From Onchocerca volvulus (Eukaryota > Nematoda > Chromadorea > Rhabditida > Onchocercidae): a stretch of 64,000 bases of DNA. Location: assembly GCA_000499405.2 (NCBI GenBank), contig HG738137.1, positions 22,220,603 to 22,284,602 of the forward strand. Reading direction: 5' to 3'. The first letter of the stretch is position 1; each line of letters begins with the position of its first letter. A program made the position numbers and the translations under genes. The notes under the pieces were generated by a model. That model ran no database searches and was not told the origin of the DNA. It saw nothing but the letters and a program-made list of their open reading frames with translations. Positions 23,375-36,201 of the stretch are shown piece after piece.

Positions 23375-26300
23375 TTATCGGTTGAGCTGACTTATATGAC
23401 TTGGTAATAAACCGACCGTAGCAAGACCGGTTTGTCCAAGTAAAGCTGCGTAACGTTTCCATACTGCATCCATCGTGTTCGATATCCTAAAGAAATTTGT
23501 TCTCCTCTAATCTTGAATATATCTCTTGATCTATTGGTTTTTAGAAATTATAAGTCTAAATTTACTCCAGATCGAGTTCAAACTTCTCATGATGAATGAA
23601 TCGACAGAACAATATCTTCAAGATCAGAATACATTTGTTCAATCACGGAGTGGTATTTTGCTGAAAAATGCCTTACTAAAGGTTGCGGTTTGAAGATGTT
23701 CTGAAATACTGCTTTTGAAATAGCGTGACAGTTAAACTTATAATTATCGATATATTTAGTGGAGATAAAAACTCTGCGTCTTAGTTTTGAGTAACTCATT
23801 GAAAAATTGTGCATTTCCTGAAGATTTATATATTAAGGTTATTAGAGTTGTTTAACTTACCGATTCGGACGTCCTTCTCTAAGAGTCCAATTTCGAACCT
23901 TGGCATTATTTTTTAGATGACTCAATAATAGTTTGGCTTTGGTTAACTGATTTTCATCACTCAGTTGATCCCACTTGAAATAGGACATTGTTGCTTCTAC
24001 TACCAAGCGTATCTGTAATACACGTGTGCCCAATACTTAACATTTGGAATATAATTATTCTATGCATGAAGTGTTTAATTATTTGTGTTATCTAAGGAAC
24101 AAATTAAATTGGAAGAAATAAGATGAAGTGATAAAACGGAAGCTATATTATGCTGAATAGTAATTATTCAACGAATCAAAAACTTGAGCCATTATAGTAA
24201 ACATTGTAAAATTTTTTTTTCAAGATTGAAAAAAAGTGTGAAATGATTTTAAAGGAAACTGAAGAACTACTAAAATAACTAAAAATGAAGGCATTAAGAT
24301 ACAACATTAAGACTAAGAAAAAAAGTTCGTAAGAGAATTGATATTAAAAGTTTCGTTCTGTTTTTCTATTGTTATTACTTATTTTTCTCTGTCGTCTAAT
24401 TTTCTTTGTCATTTTATTTCTGTTTCTATTTCTACTTTCACTGTTAGAGCTGTTCAGCTTATATCAAAATTATTAAACCTTTGGTAATTGCCGAGATAAA
24501 AGATGCTCCGCAGTTTCACCATGAAATGTTCTCAAAGAGATATGCACATTTCGAAGTTCCTGATCAGTAACCGATTCTCGTAATATTTGCCATGCAAAAA
24601 CCTACAATTCCAAACACACATCATTTGTTAGCAAAAATAATTAAAATGATTAAAATCATCAACACTTCTCAGTAATAATCATAGTTTTTTATACTCAAAA
24701 TATTTTTTTTTTTCTATTTTTCTCTTATTTTTAGTCTCTAATAAGAACGGTTCGTTTTTTGTTAGTGCATAAGGATATTAGAATACACGTCAGATTATCA
24801 GTTTAATTAACAGATACTATCGGAATACACGGAAAAAAGGCATAGGTCACATTTCACAGCAGCAGGCTTGGCGTATGGAATTCTGTGGGTCATTTGCAGT
24901 AAGTCTATTGTCTCTTATTTTCCATTTCATATGATTCATTAGTTTGAGAATCAAATTATTCGCTTAATAAAATTCGAGTAGTTCTCTTCTACTGAGTTCA
25001 TTTCTCATTTTCGCATTCTCTCCCTATTCATTTATTGAATAAATCAGTCTTCTTAATCAATTCCTTTACAAAAAAAAAAAAAAGTAATTTAAAAACTTAG
25101 TTTAGAAGAAAAAATTTGGGAAAGAATGTTAGTCGGATGTAGAATACTAACGCATACAAGTAAACAAATTTTTCAGGTTAGCGATGGGGAAAACAAATAT
25201 TTTTGTTTAGTCTCTGATTTTCTGAGATAAATATCGTAAAGACAGCATAGATTATCTAAAATAATATCCGAAATGACGAGGAGACTTCTTAACTAATCGA
25301 AAATGAAGGCCAAAAACGGAAGTTAAATTAATGTCAGAAAAGCACATAAATAAAGGATGTATAAAACAAAACAAATGAGAACAACTAGAAAATGAGAAAC
25401 AAAATGAAATTTTCATCAAAGAAATAATTGGAATCAAATCCTTTCATGAAACTCAGTACAATTTTCAATATTCAAATGTCACATTGGCGTTCTATCAATA
25501 ATTTCCATAACAAATAATTGTTCTTCTTTCACTATTTCATTAAAAAATAAGTGTAGTTGTGGATGATATAAATAATAATATTGGTATTAATAATATTAAT
25601 AAAAATGGTAATACAAATAAATGGATAAGAAAGAAAAACCTCACCTTTGGTTGAGTACTTTGAAAACTTCGCGCCGCCTTTTCCGCAGCTCGCCGTACCG
25701 CTCCTTCTGGAAAATTGCTTTCTGCATGAATTATTTTCGTCTCACGATCCTGATTTGTTGTTGCAACATCCTGGACATCGAATTATAACATATTATAATG
25801 GATGGGAATCAATTTCTTAAAAGTTTTGAATTTCACATGAATTTTTCATTGCTCATAATAGCACGTTGGAAAGCTTGAAACTGGTATCTTATAATGGAAT
25901 TACAGAATTATCATAGAATTTGAAATCGTCCCTTCCTCATCCCACTTTTTGATTACAATATTAGTGAAAGAAGAATAAGACTAATAAAATATGTGGAAAC
26001 AAAATCTAAAAGAATTTTAAGATGATTTTTGGATTTACTCTAAAATACAGCTTTTAGAGAAATTAATCATTGCCACGAGAATCCAGTAGACAAATTGCAA
26101 TATATTCGCAGTAAATCTGATATATTTTAGACCTTAATCTATACTACTTCTAATTTCGGACAATTTGGAAATCATGAAAGAAAGCTTGTTCAAGTGATGG
26201 TAATGGAATTGGATTTTTTCGCTTTCTTTTTTTTTTTTTTTTTTTTTTTTGAAACCAGTAGTTTGTCGCATTTTCATTACTCAAGTCATGAGTATCATCT

Positions 26301-26806
26301 GATATAAAGTGATATAAAATCATTACCTCATCTAGTTCATCATCGTAATCATCAACTTCTTCTTCGTCACCTTCACTATCGTTGGTTGCCATAACACCTC
26401 CAGCTGATGCTACTGTTGATTTTACTCGGGTAGAAATGGACGATGTTTCTGGTAATATATCATCTTGCGATTGCTGTCGTTGAACTGTCTTTTCGTTGTT
26501 GTCTAGTTGTAAGGAAGGAGCAATATTGCCGAAGGCTATTTCATCATTTGTGTCTTCTACTGCGAATGTCGATGTTCGCTCCGTTGGTTGTCGCTGTTCC
26601 TTTGACCCCGCGAAGTTGACACTTCCGCGATCACTCATAGTTTCACGTGGTTGCGAACGCGAAAGCTGCAGTGTTGTCAGTTGTTCTCTTGACGATTTTT
26701 CGGGTAAACGATTTGTAAGCAGTTCCAGAACAAATGATAGTTTCACATCAATGTCATTCAATCGCAGATTAATTCCATTTAAAATTGCTTTCGAATCGTT
26801 ATCCAT
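23375..26806 (-). CDS. Unrecognised protein with acidic low-complexity N-half (330 aa)
   Basis: Five exons in translation order close exactly to 330 residues: 26806-26327, 25770-25645, 24601-24479, 24012-23861 and 23486-23375. The N-terminus predicts a helix ([20 protein letters not shown]). Then come a Ser/Thr/Gln-rich stretch and a strongly acidic block ([18 protein letters not shown]) at about residues 140-160. The C-terminal half is ordered: [64 protein letters not shown], then [12 protein letters not shown] and a tail ending SHISQLNR. It looks like a nuclear or chromatin-associated factor by composition only; no family was recognised. An in-frame ATG at 26869 would add 21 residues. The intron beside exon 1 contains a run of about 22 T, on which the minus-strand reading is poly-lysine and not coding. 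Confidence 0.75.
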
Positions 26807-29800
26807 GGAACGGGAAAAAAAAAGACTGAATTCAGATTCGACAATTTTTAGCAGTCCGTTGCTAAACAAGTATGTTTTTTCTTGAAATTCTGTTGTAATT
26901 TTTGATCAGATACGACTGACTGCTTCAAAAATGTTGAATTATAAAAAAAGAAATTTTGCTGCGATTTTTCGTGACGAATAAATACCGATTCACAAGCATA
27001 CGGTGCTTACTCTCTCACAGGTGATTGAAATAGCGGGAAATTTTATGACTTTGTCGTCGTGATGGAATCACCTGGGGCCTTTTGAAGTATGAACTTCAGA
27101 AGCTTTGTTACTGTATAGCAACAATGTTAGCTAACTCTAATGACAACAGCGGCAGCACTACAACAGCACTACAAGGATGTGTGGTGCGACGAGGGAAAGC
27201 AGTTGAAAAGGAATGGAAATTTTGAGGTTTGAGGATAGATTGGTAGATTCTCACATACAAAATTCATCGGTCTTCTCTGTATGTCTACGTGACTGCTAGA
27301 AAACTGGTCATACCAGATGCTGCTGCTGCTACCGCTGCTGCTGTACTACTACTATTTCTATTACACATGACATTATTATTATGTCGCTTTACCGCAATGC
27401 TACGGTGCTATCATCTCCACTGCACTACACACAGAACCTGTAGTTTCCCTGGATTGATCCTAGAAATTTTGAAATTTTTCCCTTTACAGGCAGGACATTT
27501 GTTTCATCTATCTCTCTGCTCAACACAACTACTCGTTTTTTTCAGGCTTATAACTCTCCTAAAACCTCGGCCAGTCATCGCTTTAACTCGCTCTGTTTCG
27601 TTTTCCAAATCATACAAAACTGGTTTCCAGTTCAGTCATACATTTCCAGAACCAACTCCACTTCTCATCATCGGCTCAACACATCCCCAAAATAAACTAG
27701 ATTCAATAAAGTCGTCTGATACCTACCTCCTCTACCTTCACCTCTATCTATTCGGGATTTTCCCTCATTGCCTCTTTTATAAATGATTGAAATGATAGTA
27801 TCCATTGGAGTAGTAGCAATTTACTTCAACTTCAGCACTTTGCACTCCAAAAGCTAAAATCAAATAGTCGGTTATCATAACTGTATTACTTGCTAACATC
27901 GAATCATGCTGACTTTGGGAAGTACAAATTTTTCAAATCGTCAAATACCATACATTTAAGAACTTCGAGTACGATGGTCTCTTCACCGATGAATGTTGTC
28001 AATTTTGAATTATGAAAGTAAAATGAATAAGAGATTTCATTCTAGTTCGATTCGAAAAAGTGGTGTTATTGAGTGAAGGATCACAAAACAATCTCATTAT
28101 TTGCAATTCAGCAATTCATAGACCATCAAAATTTCAATTCTGACTGTTAACTGAAAGAGAAATTAGGTTGAAGATTTTACGGAAATAAACTTCGCACCAA
28201 ATTGAATAAGCTATAAATTCTAGCAATGATCACAGAAATCGATTACATTTCATCCAGTAAGCTATAGATTCCAAGCACATTATCCACCCTAAAAAGTTTT
28301 AGAGAGGGCTGAATAAAATTCTGAAAGTTGAAAAGACAACGCAGACGCGGCGGAATCTTTCAAAAACAAATATTTTTGGAAGTTTGTCGATGTGTTTGTT
28401 TGTGCATGAATTGCACGCATATCTTTGTATACATTTATATTCCAAATGCTTATATTTGCTGACAAACAGGTATACAGTTCTGAGTGTGCTGATGTTGTTA
28501 TGTCCCTGCCAATGTTATACCATCACCCGTATGAGGCACAAAAGAGGAGAGGGAGGAAAGAGGACGCAAATTTCAACTGGATTTCAATTCCTACGTATGA
28601 GAATTAAACTTGTATAGAGAAGTCAAAAATCACAAAGATTTCCGGTTCATTGCTATAAAGTTTTTATAGTTTCCCTCAAATAAAGCTAAGTTACTTTTCT
28701 CGTCTTTCGTTTGACATTTTCAATCTTTCTCTTCCTCAAACTAATTTTAGTCTTCAATTCATCCATAACTATTATCTCTACTGCTATCACTATTATTCCT
28801 AATGATAATACACTATTGTTCCTAGCGGTGATAAAATTTAGAAATTTAAATTGATAATGTATAACATATTTCCCTCTTAACACTTTCATGCAGTAAAGCA
28901 CATAAAGCAATCCATCCATAATGGTAAGCAATGAAAAAAAGAAAAAATTAAAAATATTTCAATTGCTTAAATGATTTTTACTTCAATTAGATTCGCTGAA
29001 CTAAGTCGGAAACAGTGATCTGATCAAAAATTCATTCAATTACAAGAAGAAATCACATTGATCTTCAGGAGTGTTCCGACAGACTTTTGTGGTTCAATAA
29101 ACTGAAAAAAAGGAAAAAGCTGGAAAATAAAAGTGTAATCAAACTACATCTTCAAATCTTTTCAAAAGCGAAAAGCTCAGATAAGCTGCATTTCTTACAT
29201 TTGGAAAACAGCAGTGACACGATGAGTAAAAAGCATATTAGCTGATTATATCTTCAAGTGATCGGTTTCAGCGAAAACTGGAAAACGAGATGGAGGCCAA
29301 GAAGAACGGGATGTGTCTAATTAATCGATAACTCATTTTTCAATCATTCCCGAAGGTAAAAGCAACGCTACCTGTCGTCTGTAATAGAAAAATTGCTCAT
29401 CCGTGCACTTAGTATTCGGAGTCATTCCAATTTTTTTAAAGAACAAAGAACAAAGCAAGAAAACGAATAATTTAAACCTGAAGCTCTCAGTGTTGTCATT
29501 ATGATTGCTTGTCCCGAAAAAGCTATTTTTATGTTTGTTTTGAAACCGGTTTTCCAGGCCTAAAAATGAACCATTGCATACATTTTTATTCCCTCCATTT
29601 CGCGGAACAATAAACAAAAAAAGGAAAGGCAGTCAGCCATAATTACAATCGCTTAATTTTTATAGATCATCAAAGTTGTTGTTGAAATTTTCCATCAGTG
29701 ACCTTCTTTCCAAAGCAATTGTTGTTAAATAGCAGTTGAATAGTAAGATGATGCATTTCGATCATACTATTGCGAAAATGAATGAATGGCATCAGAAAAG

Positions 29801-30850
29801 GTCAAATTAATGATTAAGGCTCGATCTATTCATATTTAACAAGAAACATGTTTACAAATTTCAGTCATTTTCTTTTAAGCGGAAATCTCGGGACTAATGG
29901 CCGAAAAATGACCATTATACTTATCATCCAATTTATCGATGGTTATGCTTATCATTTAATCAATCACAAATTCGCCGAGGCTTAGTTTTAGATGTCATCT
30001 TTGTTCACTCTGCTAAAATTACCATGCGGTCGTTAGGCAATCAAATCCATCGAAATTCGAATTGTTGCAGAAAAGTATGAAAGTGAACTAATCGTTTTGC
30101 ACAAAGCGTACATCAAAAGTGCGTTGGTTCGTAAAGGATTAGTATCAGCTATTCTATTTCTGTATTTCGCGTTCGTTTTTCCGGATAAGTAGATCTCCGG
30201 ATTTACTAAGGACTTCGGGGTCGGTGAGAGAGTGAATTGAGATATTCGAACTGTTCTTCTAAATAATTAGACATTGAGAGTAAAGTTATTGGATAATAAG
30301 GCTATGATCGATGAAGGGAGGAGAAGACAATTAGCTAATTGTGGTTTGGTAACAATAATTATTTGATATTTGATAACAATAATTAATCTTTTGACAACAG
30401 TGATTAAAAAATTATATCTGAAAAAAAAAATGTTTTTTCCAGTGATGTTCTTGGAGGAATAACTTTAATCTTACGAGAATTCGAGAATACAAGAATTCTT
30501 CTTATTCGAAGAGGTACGTGAGTTCTTCTTGTCCGAATCTATACAGATAACTTTAGGATGTCATGTCATCGTCGTCTGTCTAATTAAAATTTTCTTTGTC
30601 TTCTGCAAACATAAATTTCCGCTTTAGAGTAGAAACGGTGGCCTTTCCAAAAAGTCAGTAATTAAATCAGCGGCTGAATTGAACAAAATGGAGAGTTAAC
30701 ATTATCAGGACATGTCTAATTGTGTCATGAAATGATCGGTCATTCTTGATAAATATCAACAAATATTGATTATTTCCAGTGATTACTTCGACGTTTCGTC
30801 TTTACTCCTTAATTGAAATGATGAAACATATTGGAAACAACTAACAACAT
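26807..30850. other. Long gene-poor region between divergent genes
   Basis: Contains GCT/CTG-type triplet runs at about 27318-27345 and a pyrimidine-rich 165-codon frame (27289-27786) that begins with GTG and has no domain. A minus-strand frame at 29617-29333 has no ATG start. One segment, 30443-30513, is framed by TTTTTTCCAG and AG|GTACGT and is open in one phase. It may be a 5' exon of the RYBP gene or of an unknown gene. Confidence 0.45.
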
Positions 30851-32119
30851 ATGTCTGCCAAAAAACGAAGTCGTTCGAAAGCGGAAGATGAAGGATTCGA
30901 ACAAAGGAGTTGGGAATGTACTGTATGTACATTCCGAAATCGACATGAGGCATTCAAATGCGAAATGTGCGATACAAGGTTAATGATATGTTAGGGTTGA
31001 GCTATGAGTTAGGCTTTTCAGGAAAATATATTCATGAATTTTCCTATTTCTTTTTGTTGTTTTCCGTTTCCAAGAAAAGACATTTGAAATAGATACTATA
31101 AAATACTTTAAGAAAGCAACTTAAGTTTTCTCTGTTCTGTATTCATTTTCCATTGCAAAATAATGAATTATGTTAAATTTATTATTTAAATTCATTAATT
31201 GCAAATTTACAATATTTTCTAAAGATAAACTTCTCATCGATAATTTAATCATTTCAGAAAAGGTACATCGACAAGGAAACCACGTTTGAATCAAAATGTT
31301 GTACAGCATCATACAGTTGTGCAGAATTTTGTTGTTCAACAAAGTCTTGCCGAGAAACCGAAGTTCATTTACTGCTTTGTTTAATTTGGATATATTTTGA
31401 CTTCTAGGAAATAATAAACATTACTCATTACTGAGGACAGAAGATTTGATGTCGATCAGCTAAGAATCGAATGGCAAAATCAATTCTAATTGGAACAGAT
31501 CTGACTTATCTTAGAAAAAAAAAAAGTTACTTGGAAAAGCTTTAGCCTATCCTTCATTATTTTAATTCTCATTTCGAAATTGCAGGAGAAGGGTTGGACG
31601 GCCAACAGCTGACTCACCAAGCACTTCTCGACATTCTCCAGAAAGCACTTCATCCGGTTCTGGTGTCACAAAGTCTACGGTCACCTCTAGAGGTAATAGT
31701 AAACGGGTATGTTTTGATTTTAATTTTAGGATTTACTAATATATAATTATTTAGAATCTTAAGAATTCCAGGATTCTCACTTCTTTCGTTCATTTTTGCA
31801 TTGAAAATGATTTTTAGTGAGAAGAAACCAAGGCTTTTTACTTTAGAATCATTTAAATTGAAGGATATATTTAGTTCGGTTTTAAACTAATGTTATGTTC
31901 AGATATGTTTTCTGTGTTTTCTTTTATTGTGGAAGGCATCTTTTTTTCCAGGTCATATCATTGCGTGATTCATTGATCATCAGATCCTCAGCAAAAAAGC
32001 ATATAGTTACGGTGAAGGGTATACCTGCTTGCATTGTAGAATATAAAAGGCATGAAGATGAGAATTTATTAGATACTTCGCCTAAGCAATCAAGTTTGGA
32101 GAAAGATTTAACTACATAA
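30851..32119 (+). CDS. RYBP: RYBP/YAF2 homologue, variant PRC1 subunit
   Basis: RYBP/YAF2 proteins join RING1 in non-canonical Polycomb repressive complex 1 in the nucleus and bind ubiquitin through their zinc finger. Exons 30851-30978, 31258-31362, 31586-31706 and 31952-32119 give 173 residues. The RanBP2-type zinc finger is intact (W21, C23, C26, C37, C40, within WECTVCTFRNRHEAFKCEMC) and is followed by RKGTSTRKPRLN, near-identical to vertebrate RYBP. A Ser/Thr/Pro linker follows (PSTSRHSPESTSSGSG). The C-terminal RING1-binding hairpin is recognisable (LIIRSSAKKHIVTVKG, then CIVEYKRHE). All junctions are phase-consistent, although the exon 2 donor (AA|GTTCAT) is weak. Vertebrate RYBP is 228 residues, the difference lying in the linker. 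Confidence 0.88.
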
Positions 32120-34413
32120 TTGGCGAAATAATTCAAGTCAGAATCAGTCCGTATCAACGTTCAAAGTGATGAAAATAAATCTGTAAGAAGTTGATGTTGG
32201 TAGGAATATTCCTACTTTTGGCTTTTCTAACAGATTTGGATTCTCCTGAAAATTCCTGCAACTCTCATTTCTTGTACAAAAACCAATTCATCTTTTGTGA
32301 ATTTATCTTCAATCTTTTATATTAATATCATATCTCATTAACGAAATATCAAAATTATTTGTGAAATTCATGTAATTTCCTTCATTTTATTAACATATGT
32401 ATTGATTCTACCTCTCCGGTCCAGTGAATCAGTCGCTGAATTAATTTTCATTTGTCGACAGAGATCTATTCACTAAGTAGCATTAATTCCATTTGACATG
32501 TTTTATGAAATTTTATTCGATTTAATCGAATTTTCATCCCATTATTTTCTTGAAATTTTTACTTGTTGAAAAAAGTTTCGACATCGAAAGAGGTAATCTG
32601 ATAATGTTTTAGCCTTTTTTAGGAAATTAATGAAAATCCTCAAAGATTCCCATTATTCGTTAGTGAATTTATTCCTGTATTTTTCGATATTCTAATTATT
32701 TTTATATTATCTTTTTCTTAATTTTTTTCATGTTCGTAATAATATCTACATCATTTATTTTTATTATTATTTATGTCCTTTATGTTTTTAATAATGTCTT
32801 CAGTTTCATTTATTTATGAGTGGGAGATAATATGGAAAAATGATAGCATAGGTAATGTTGCCCTTTTTTAATATTCTGTTGATTCTTAACTGATATTATT
32901 CCTGATCAATTTGCAATCGATGTAGTAGCGTTGCTGGAATGTGTCTAAACGTGTGCATTCAGGCAGGCGGAGATGTCTCGACATTTATTATTCGATTATC
33001 TTCTGATTTTTCTGTATTTCAATGAAATCAATATTATTTGGACTTAAAATTGTTAAGATTTTAACAGTTTCGTGATTTGCTGAAGATTCTTGGTTCATTT
33101 AGATTTGGATAAAACGAATTAGTTTCATATTGAATTAGACTGTTTCATATTGAATTATGCTGTTTCAAGAAACGCTGAAATTAGATGCAGGAAAAAGGTT
33201 TCTGAGAGCTTTGGGATAAAAAGGCGGAAGAAATGAAAATTTTTATCATGATATTTAGATATTTTTTATGTACCAATTCTTCAGTGTTTCTTCAAAAGAA
33301 ATTAATTGATTAATATATGTTATTATATTATCTTTACGGGTTTTTGGACTGTGTTTTTTTTTTCTTTTTTCTTTGCGTTCAGTGAGCTTAAAATGTCAAA
33401 AATTGAAGCTTTTGAAAGCGATCATCAAGTATAGATCGCTATTTGTGATTTCTAATTTGATGTGTGCTTAATAGTAGTGGTTCTGTCGGTTAATAATGCT
33501 GGTTGTTTTTCAAATACGCTGAACAATCTTTATAAATGCATAAGTGAAGGTTGATTTTAGATGATGAAGAAAATAAAGTACCATGAAGTGAATTATTCGA
33601 CCTAGACTTGCTATTCTTGATTCTACACACTATGCAAAGTCTCAAACGAATGATAAGTTGTAGTCTTAATGTTACATTTACATGTTAAAGTTGTGAGCAA
33701 TTTGTATATTTATATGCTGCTTGTCAAATTGAATGATTTATTCAATGATATTTAGCAGATATGTAACGATCAAATTATTTAGTGTTGTAGCTCGGTTCAT
33801 CGTTGAATTAAAATTAGATTTAAAAAAAAATCAACTGATTTACAGTTTGGCTGTTTTATTATTTATCATATTTGTAAGCAAACGAGGAAAAGCAGAATTT
33901 TCACTTATATGTTATTATTATGCTATTATCGAAGTCCCTCAATTTGATTTTCGTTGAAATTAGTGTCTTGCTTGCCTAAATGTATTGTCAATCTTCGTGC
34001 GAAAATCCGTTTTAGTTGTATTCGTTTTTGATGCCCGCAGTGCTATCATTTCCCGAAATGCTGTTAAAACAGTTCTAACGATTATAGTAAGCCTTATTCC
34101 AACTTTATACCATTTAGGAAGGGCTTGTTCGAATCCTGATGGAAATAATTTCCGAATTAAGATGAACTGCACAAAATGATGCACAAAGTTGAAAATAAGG
34201 TCATTCGGGGGAAATTTATCTTTCCAAATGAGATGGAGCAATTGGAACGAATTCTTCTCCATTCATCCCATGAAAATGAAGAAATCTATCTCAATTGCCA
34301 TAAGAATGCATCACTGACGATAATTTGGCATATTCTATATTATTTTAATAAATCTGCTTAGATTCAAATAACTATTTCAATATTCTTGTTCTCAGTTACG
34401 AAACTTCAGTAAG
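32120..34413. other. Spacer between RYBP and the epimerase gene
   Basis: AT-rich. Two plus-strand pieces near its end might be exons: one after CCCGCAG at 34039 (AIISRNAVKTVLTII, donor ATA|GTAAGC) and one after TTTAG at about 34118 (EGLVRILMEIISELR, stop). Joined they would make an amphipathic helix, but no start exon was found. A short direct repeat (TTTCATATTGAATTA) sits near 33.12 kb. Confidence 0.4.
34391..34413 (+). promoter_or_regulatory. Probable trans-splice acceptor of the epimerase gene
   Basis: TTCTCAG ends at 34395 and ACTTCAG ends at 34409, both directly before ATG 34414 and with no upstream coding in frame. Either could accept a spliced leader. This is inferred from position. 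Confidence 0.4.
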
Positions 34414-35353
34414 ATGCTCAGAAGAACAAAATTAGAAATTGAAAATGTCGAACAAATTGATGGTCTGAAACTTATACGACCGAAATTCTTTCCGGATGCT
34501 CGCGGTTACTTCGTGGAATCATATAATGAATATGAATTAATTTCTTTAGGATTCTTCGAGAAATTCAAGCAGGTAGATTCATTGTTAAAATAACTCGAAT
34601 TATATCTTCGGCAGGTTCAAAATAATGGTAATGATAGATGGAAGTAACGATGCTTACAGACAGATTTCCAATTCTTTCGTTAACTGTTATTTCTTCTACC
34701 TCTTGTATTTAAGGATAATCATTCCTATTCTAAATGTGGCGTTTTACGTGGCTTGCATGCACAGCCAGAAATGGGTAAACTGGTATCTGTTATAAGTGGT
34801 GAAATATTTGATGTTGCTGTTGATATAAGGCCAACGTCGAGAACTTTCGGAAAGTGGTATGGTATTGTTCTAAATGAAGAAATGCAAACAAGTTTCTGGA
34901 TACCAGATGGTTTTTTGCACGGATTTTATGTAAGTCTTTTCTTGTTTAGATTCTGTATTTCTAGTTTTGTAGGTTACATCTGGTGTTATTGTACGAATAA
35001 CAATTCTTGCAGATTTTAATTTGCGCTTTACGACCTCTTCATATAATCCATTAATATTTGTACTGGTTATTTGAAAGTAAAACTGGTTACAGCTAATATG
35101 ATAGTTACATCATGTTGTATTTACATCTTTACTGTATCATATAAAACTTGGATTTCAGGTGTTATCGGAGAATGGAGCTCATATAACATACAAATGCACA
35201 GCGACATACAATCCAGAAATGGAATTCGGTATAAATCCGTTTGACCCAGAATTGGCCATCGATTGGCATATTAGTGATCCGTGCAAACTAATCATTAGCG
35301 ATCGAGATCAATCTCATCAAAATTTGAAAAGTCTATCGTTTAAGAAAAAATAA
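34414..35353 (+). CDS. dTDP-4-dehydrorhamnose 3,5-epimerase (RmlC family)
   Basis: Converts dTDP-4-keto-6-deoxyglucose to dTDP-4-keto-L-rhamnose, the third step of dTDP-rhamnose synthesis. Cytosolic enzyme with a cupin fold. Exons 34414-34572, 34714-34929 and 35159-35353 give 189 residues, close to the bacterial length of about 180. Family motifs run the whole length: FFPDARGYFVESYN, GVLRGLHAQ with H68 at the catalytic-base position, K75 (GKLV), GEIFDVAVDIRP, FWIPDGFLHGF, YKCTATYNPE with Y136, and FDPELAIDW. There is no signal peptide. Acceptor-like CTCAG (34395) and CTTCAG (34409) just before the ATG suggest trans-splicing. Nematodes are among the animals known to carry rhamnose-pathway enzymes. 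The introns argue against bacterial contamination. Confidence 0.93.
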
Positions 35354-36201
35354 ATATTTGTGGTATTTCTTTCCTTGCATTTCAAAGTGTTAAATAGAGG
35401 AAAGTTATTTTTTGAGATCTGCTGGAAAGTTTAATGGATTGGGATAAATTTCGTTGCTACAAAAGGCTTGAAACTGAGTATAAAATTATTGATTCTTTTT
35501 TGATTTTTTTTATTAGCCGTTATATTTACTATTTTATTATGTTTGAGCATAACTTACTTCTGAAATAAAAATTTTTTGTCATTAGTGTATCTAATGATTG
35601 TTGGTTAGTTTTTAATTTTCAAATAAAGGAATCTTGAAAACTGTACAGTTGATGTTTCATCATGCTCTGCATGGGAAGGCTTCTTTTTTTGTTTTCATGC
35701 AGCAAAATTCTGCCATTAAACAAAATGGATTTTGTAAAAATCAATGTACGGAGATGATTGTTACGATTCTATTAATAATGACCTTTAAGATCCCAAATCG
35801 CTCTTATAATTTATAACATTTATTGAATAATCAGTCAGATTTATTTTATTGGGTGTCATATTTATAGAGCTTATAATCCTTATTAATCAATTAACTTCAT
35901 GAACAAAAATACAAGATCAAGTATGCGCTACTAACTTATCTTGAGTTTCTTCAACTTGACTCGTTTGTTGGGCCTGCAAACACAGCAATTTATTTTATTT
36001 TTATCTTACGAAGATGATAACCATTTACTTCAGCCAAAACAAGATACCATGACATCTTTCACAATATTCTTTTATATCGAATATATTTTTCATGCTCGCC
36101 TCTTATCATCCGTATTACTGTGGACTTCCAAATAAAAAATTCGCGAATTTTAAATTTCAACTTTTAAGCTCCATCTTTTTGCTTCGAAATATCTCAAAAA
36201 A
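35354..36201. other. Convergent 3' spacer
   Basis: AT-rich DNA between the stop codons of the epimerase gene (plus strand) and the membrane-protein gene (minus strand). Short frames at 35634-35816 and 35941-36135 lack any family feature. Nothing else was seen. Confidence 0.5.

Noticed and set aside
27289..27786. 165-codon plus-strand frame with hydrophobic, alanine-rich start
   Set aside because: Begins with GTG, has no usable ATG at the start, is driven by triplet and pyrimidine repeats, and shows no domain or splice context.
29333..29617. 94-codon minus-strand frame
   Set aside because: Starts with TTG, no ATG in a sensible place, no family signature and no supporting splice sites.
34100..34150. 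GTTCGAATCC word resembling a tRNA T-arm
   Set aside because: No matching A box, acceptor stem or anticodon arm in the surrounding sequence.
33960..34262. 100-codon minus-strand frame
   Set aside because: Opposes better splice-framed plus-strand pieces, has no domain, and is probably chance in AT-rich DNA.
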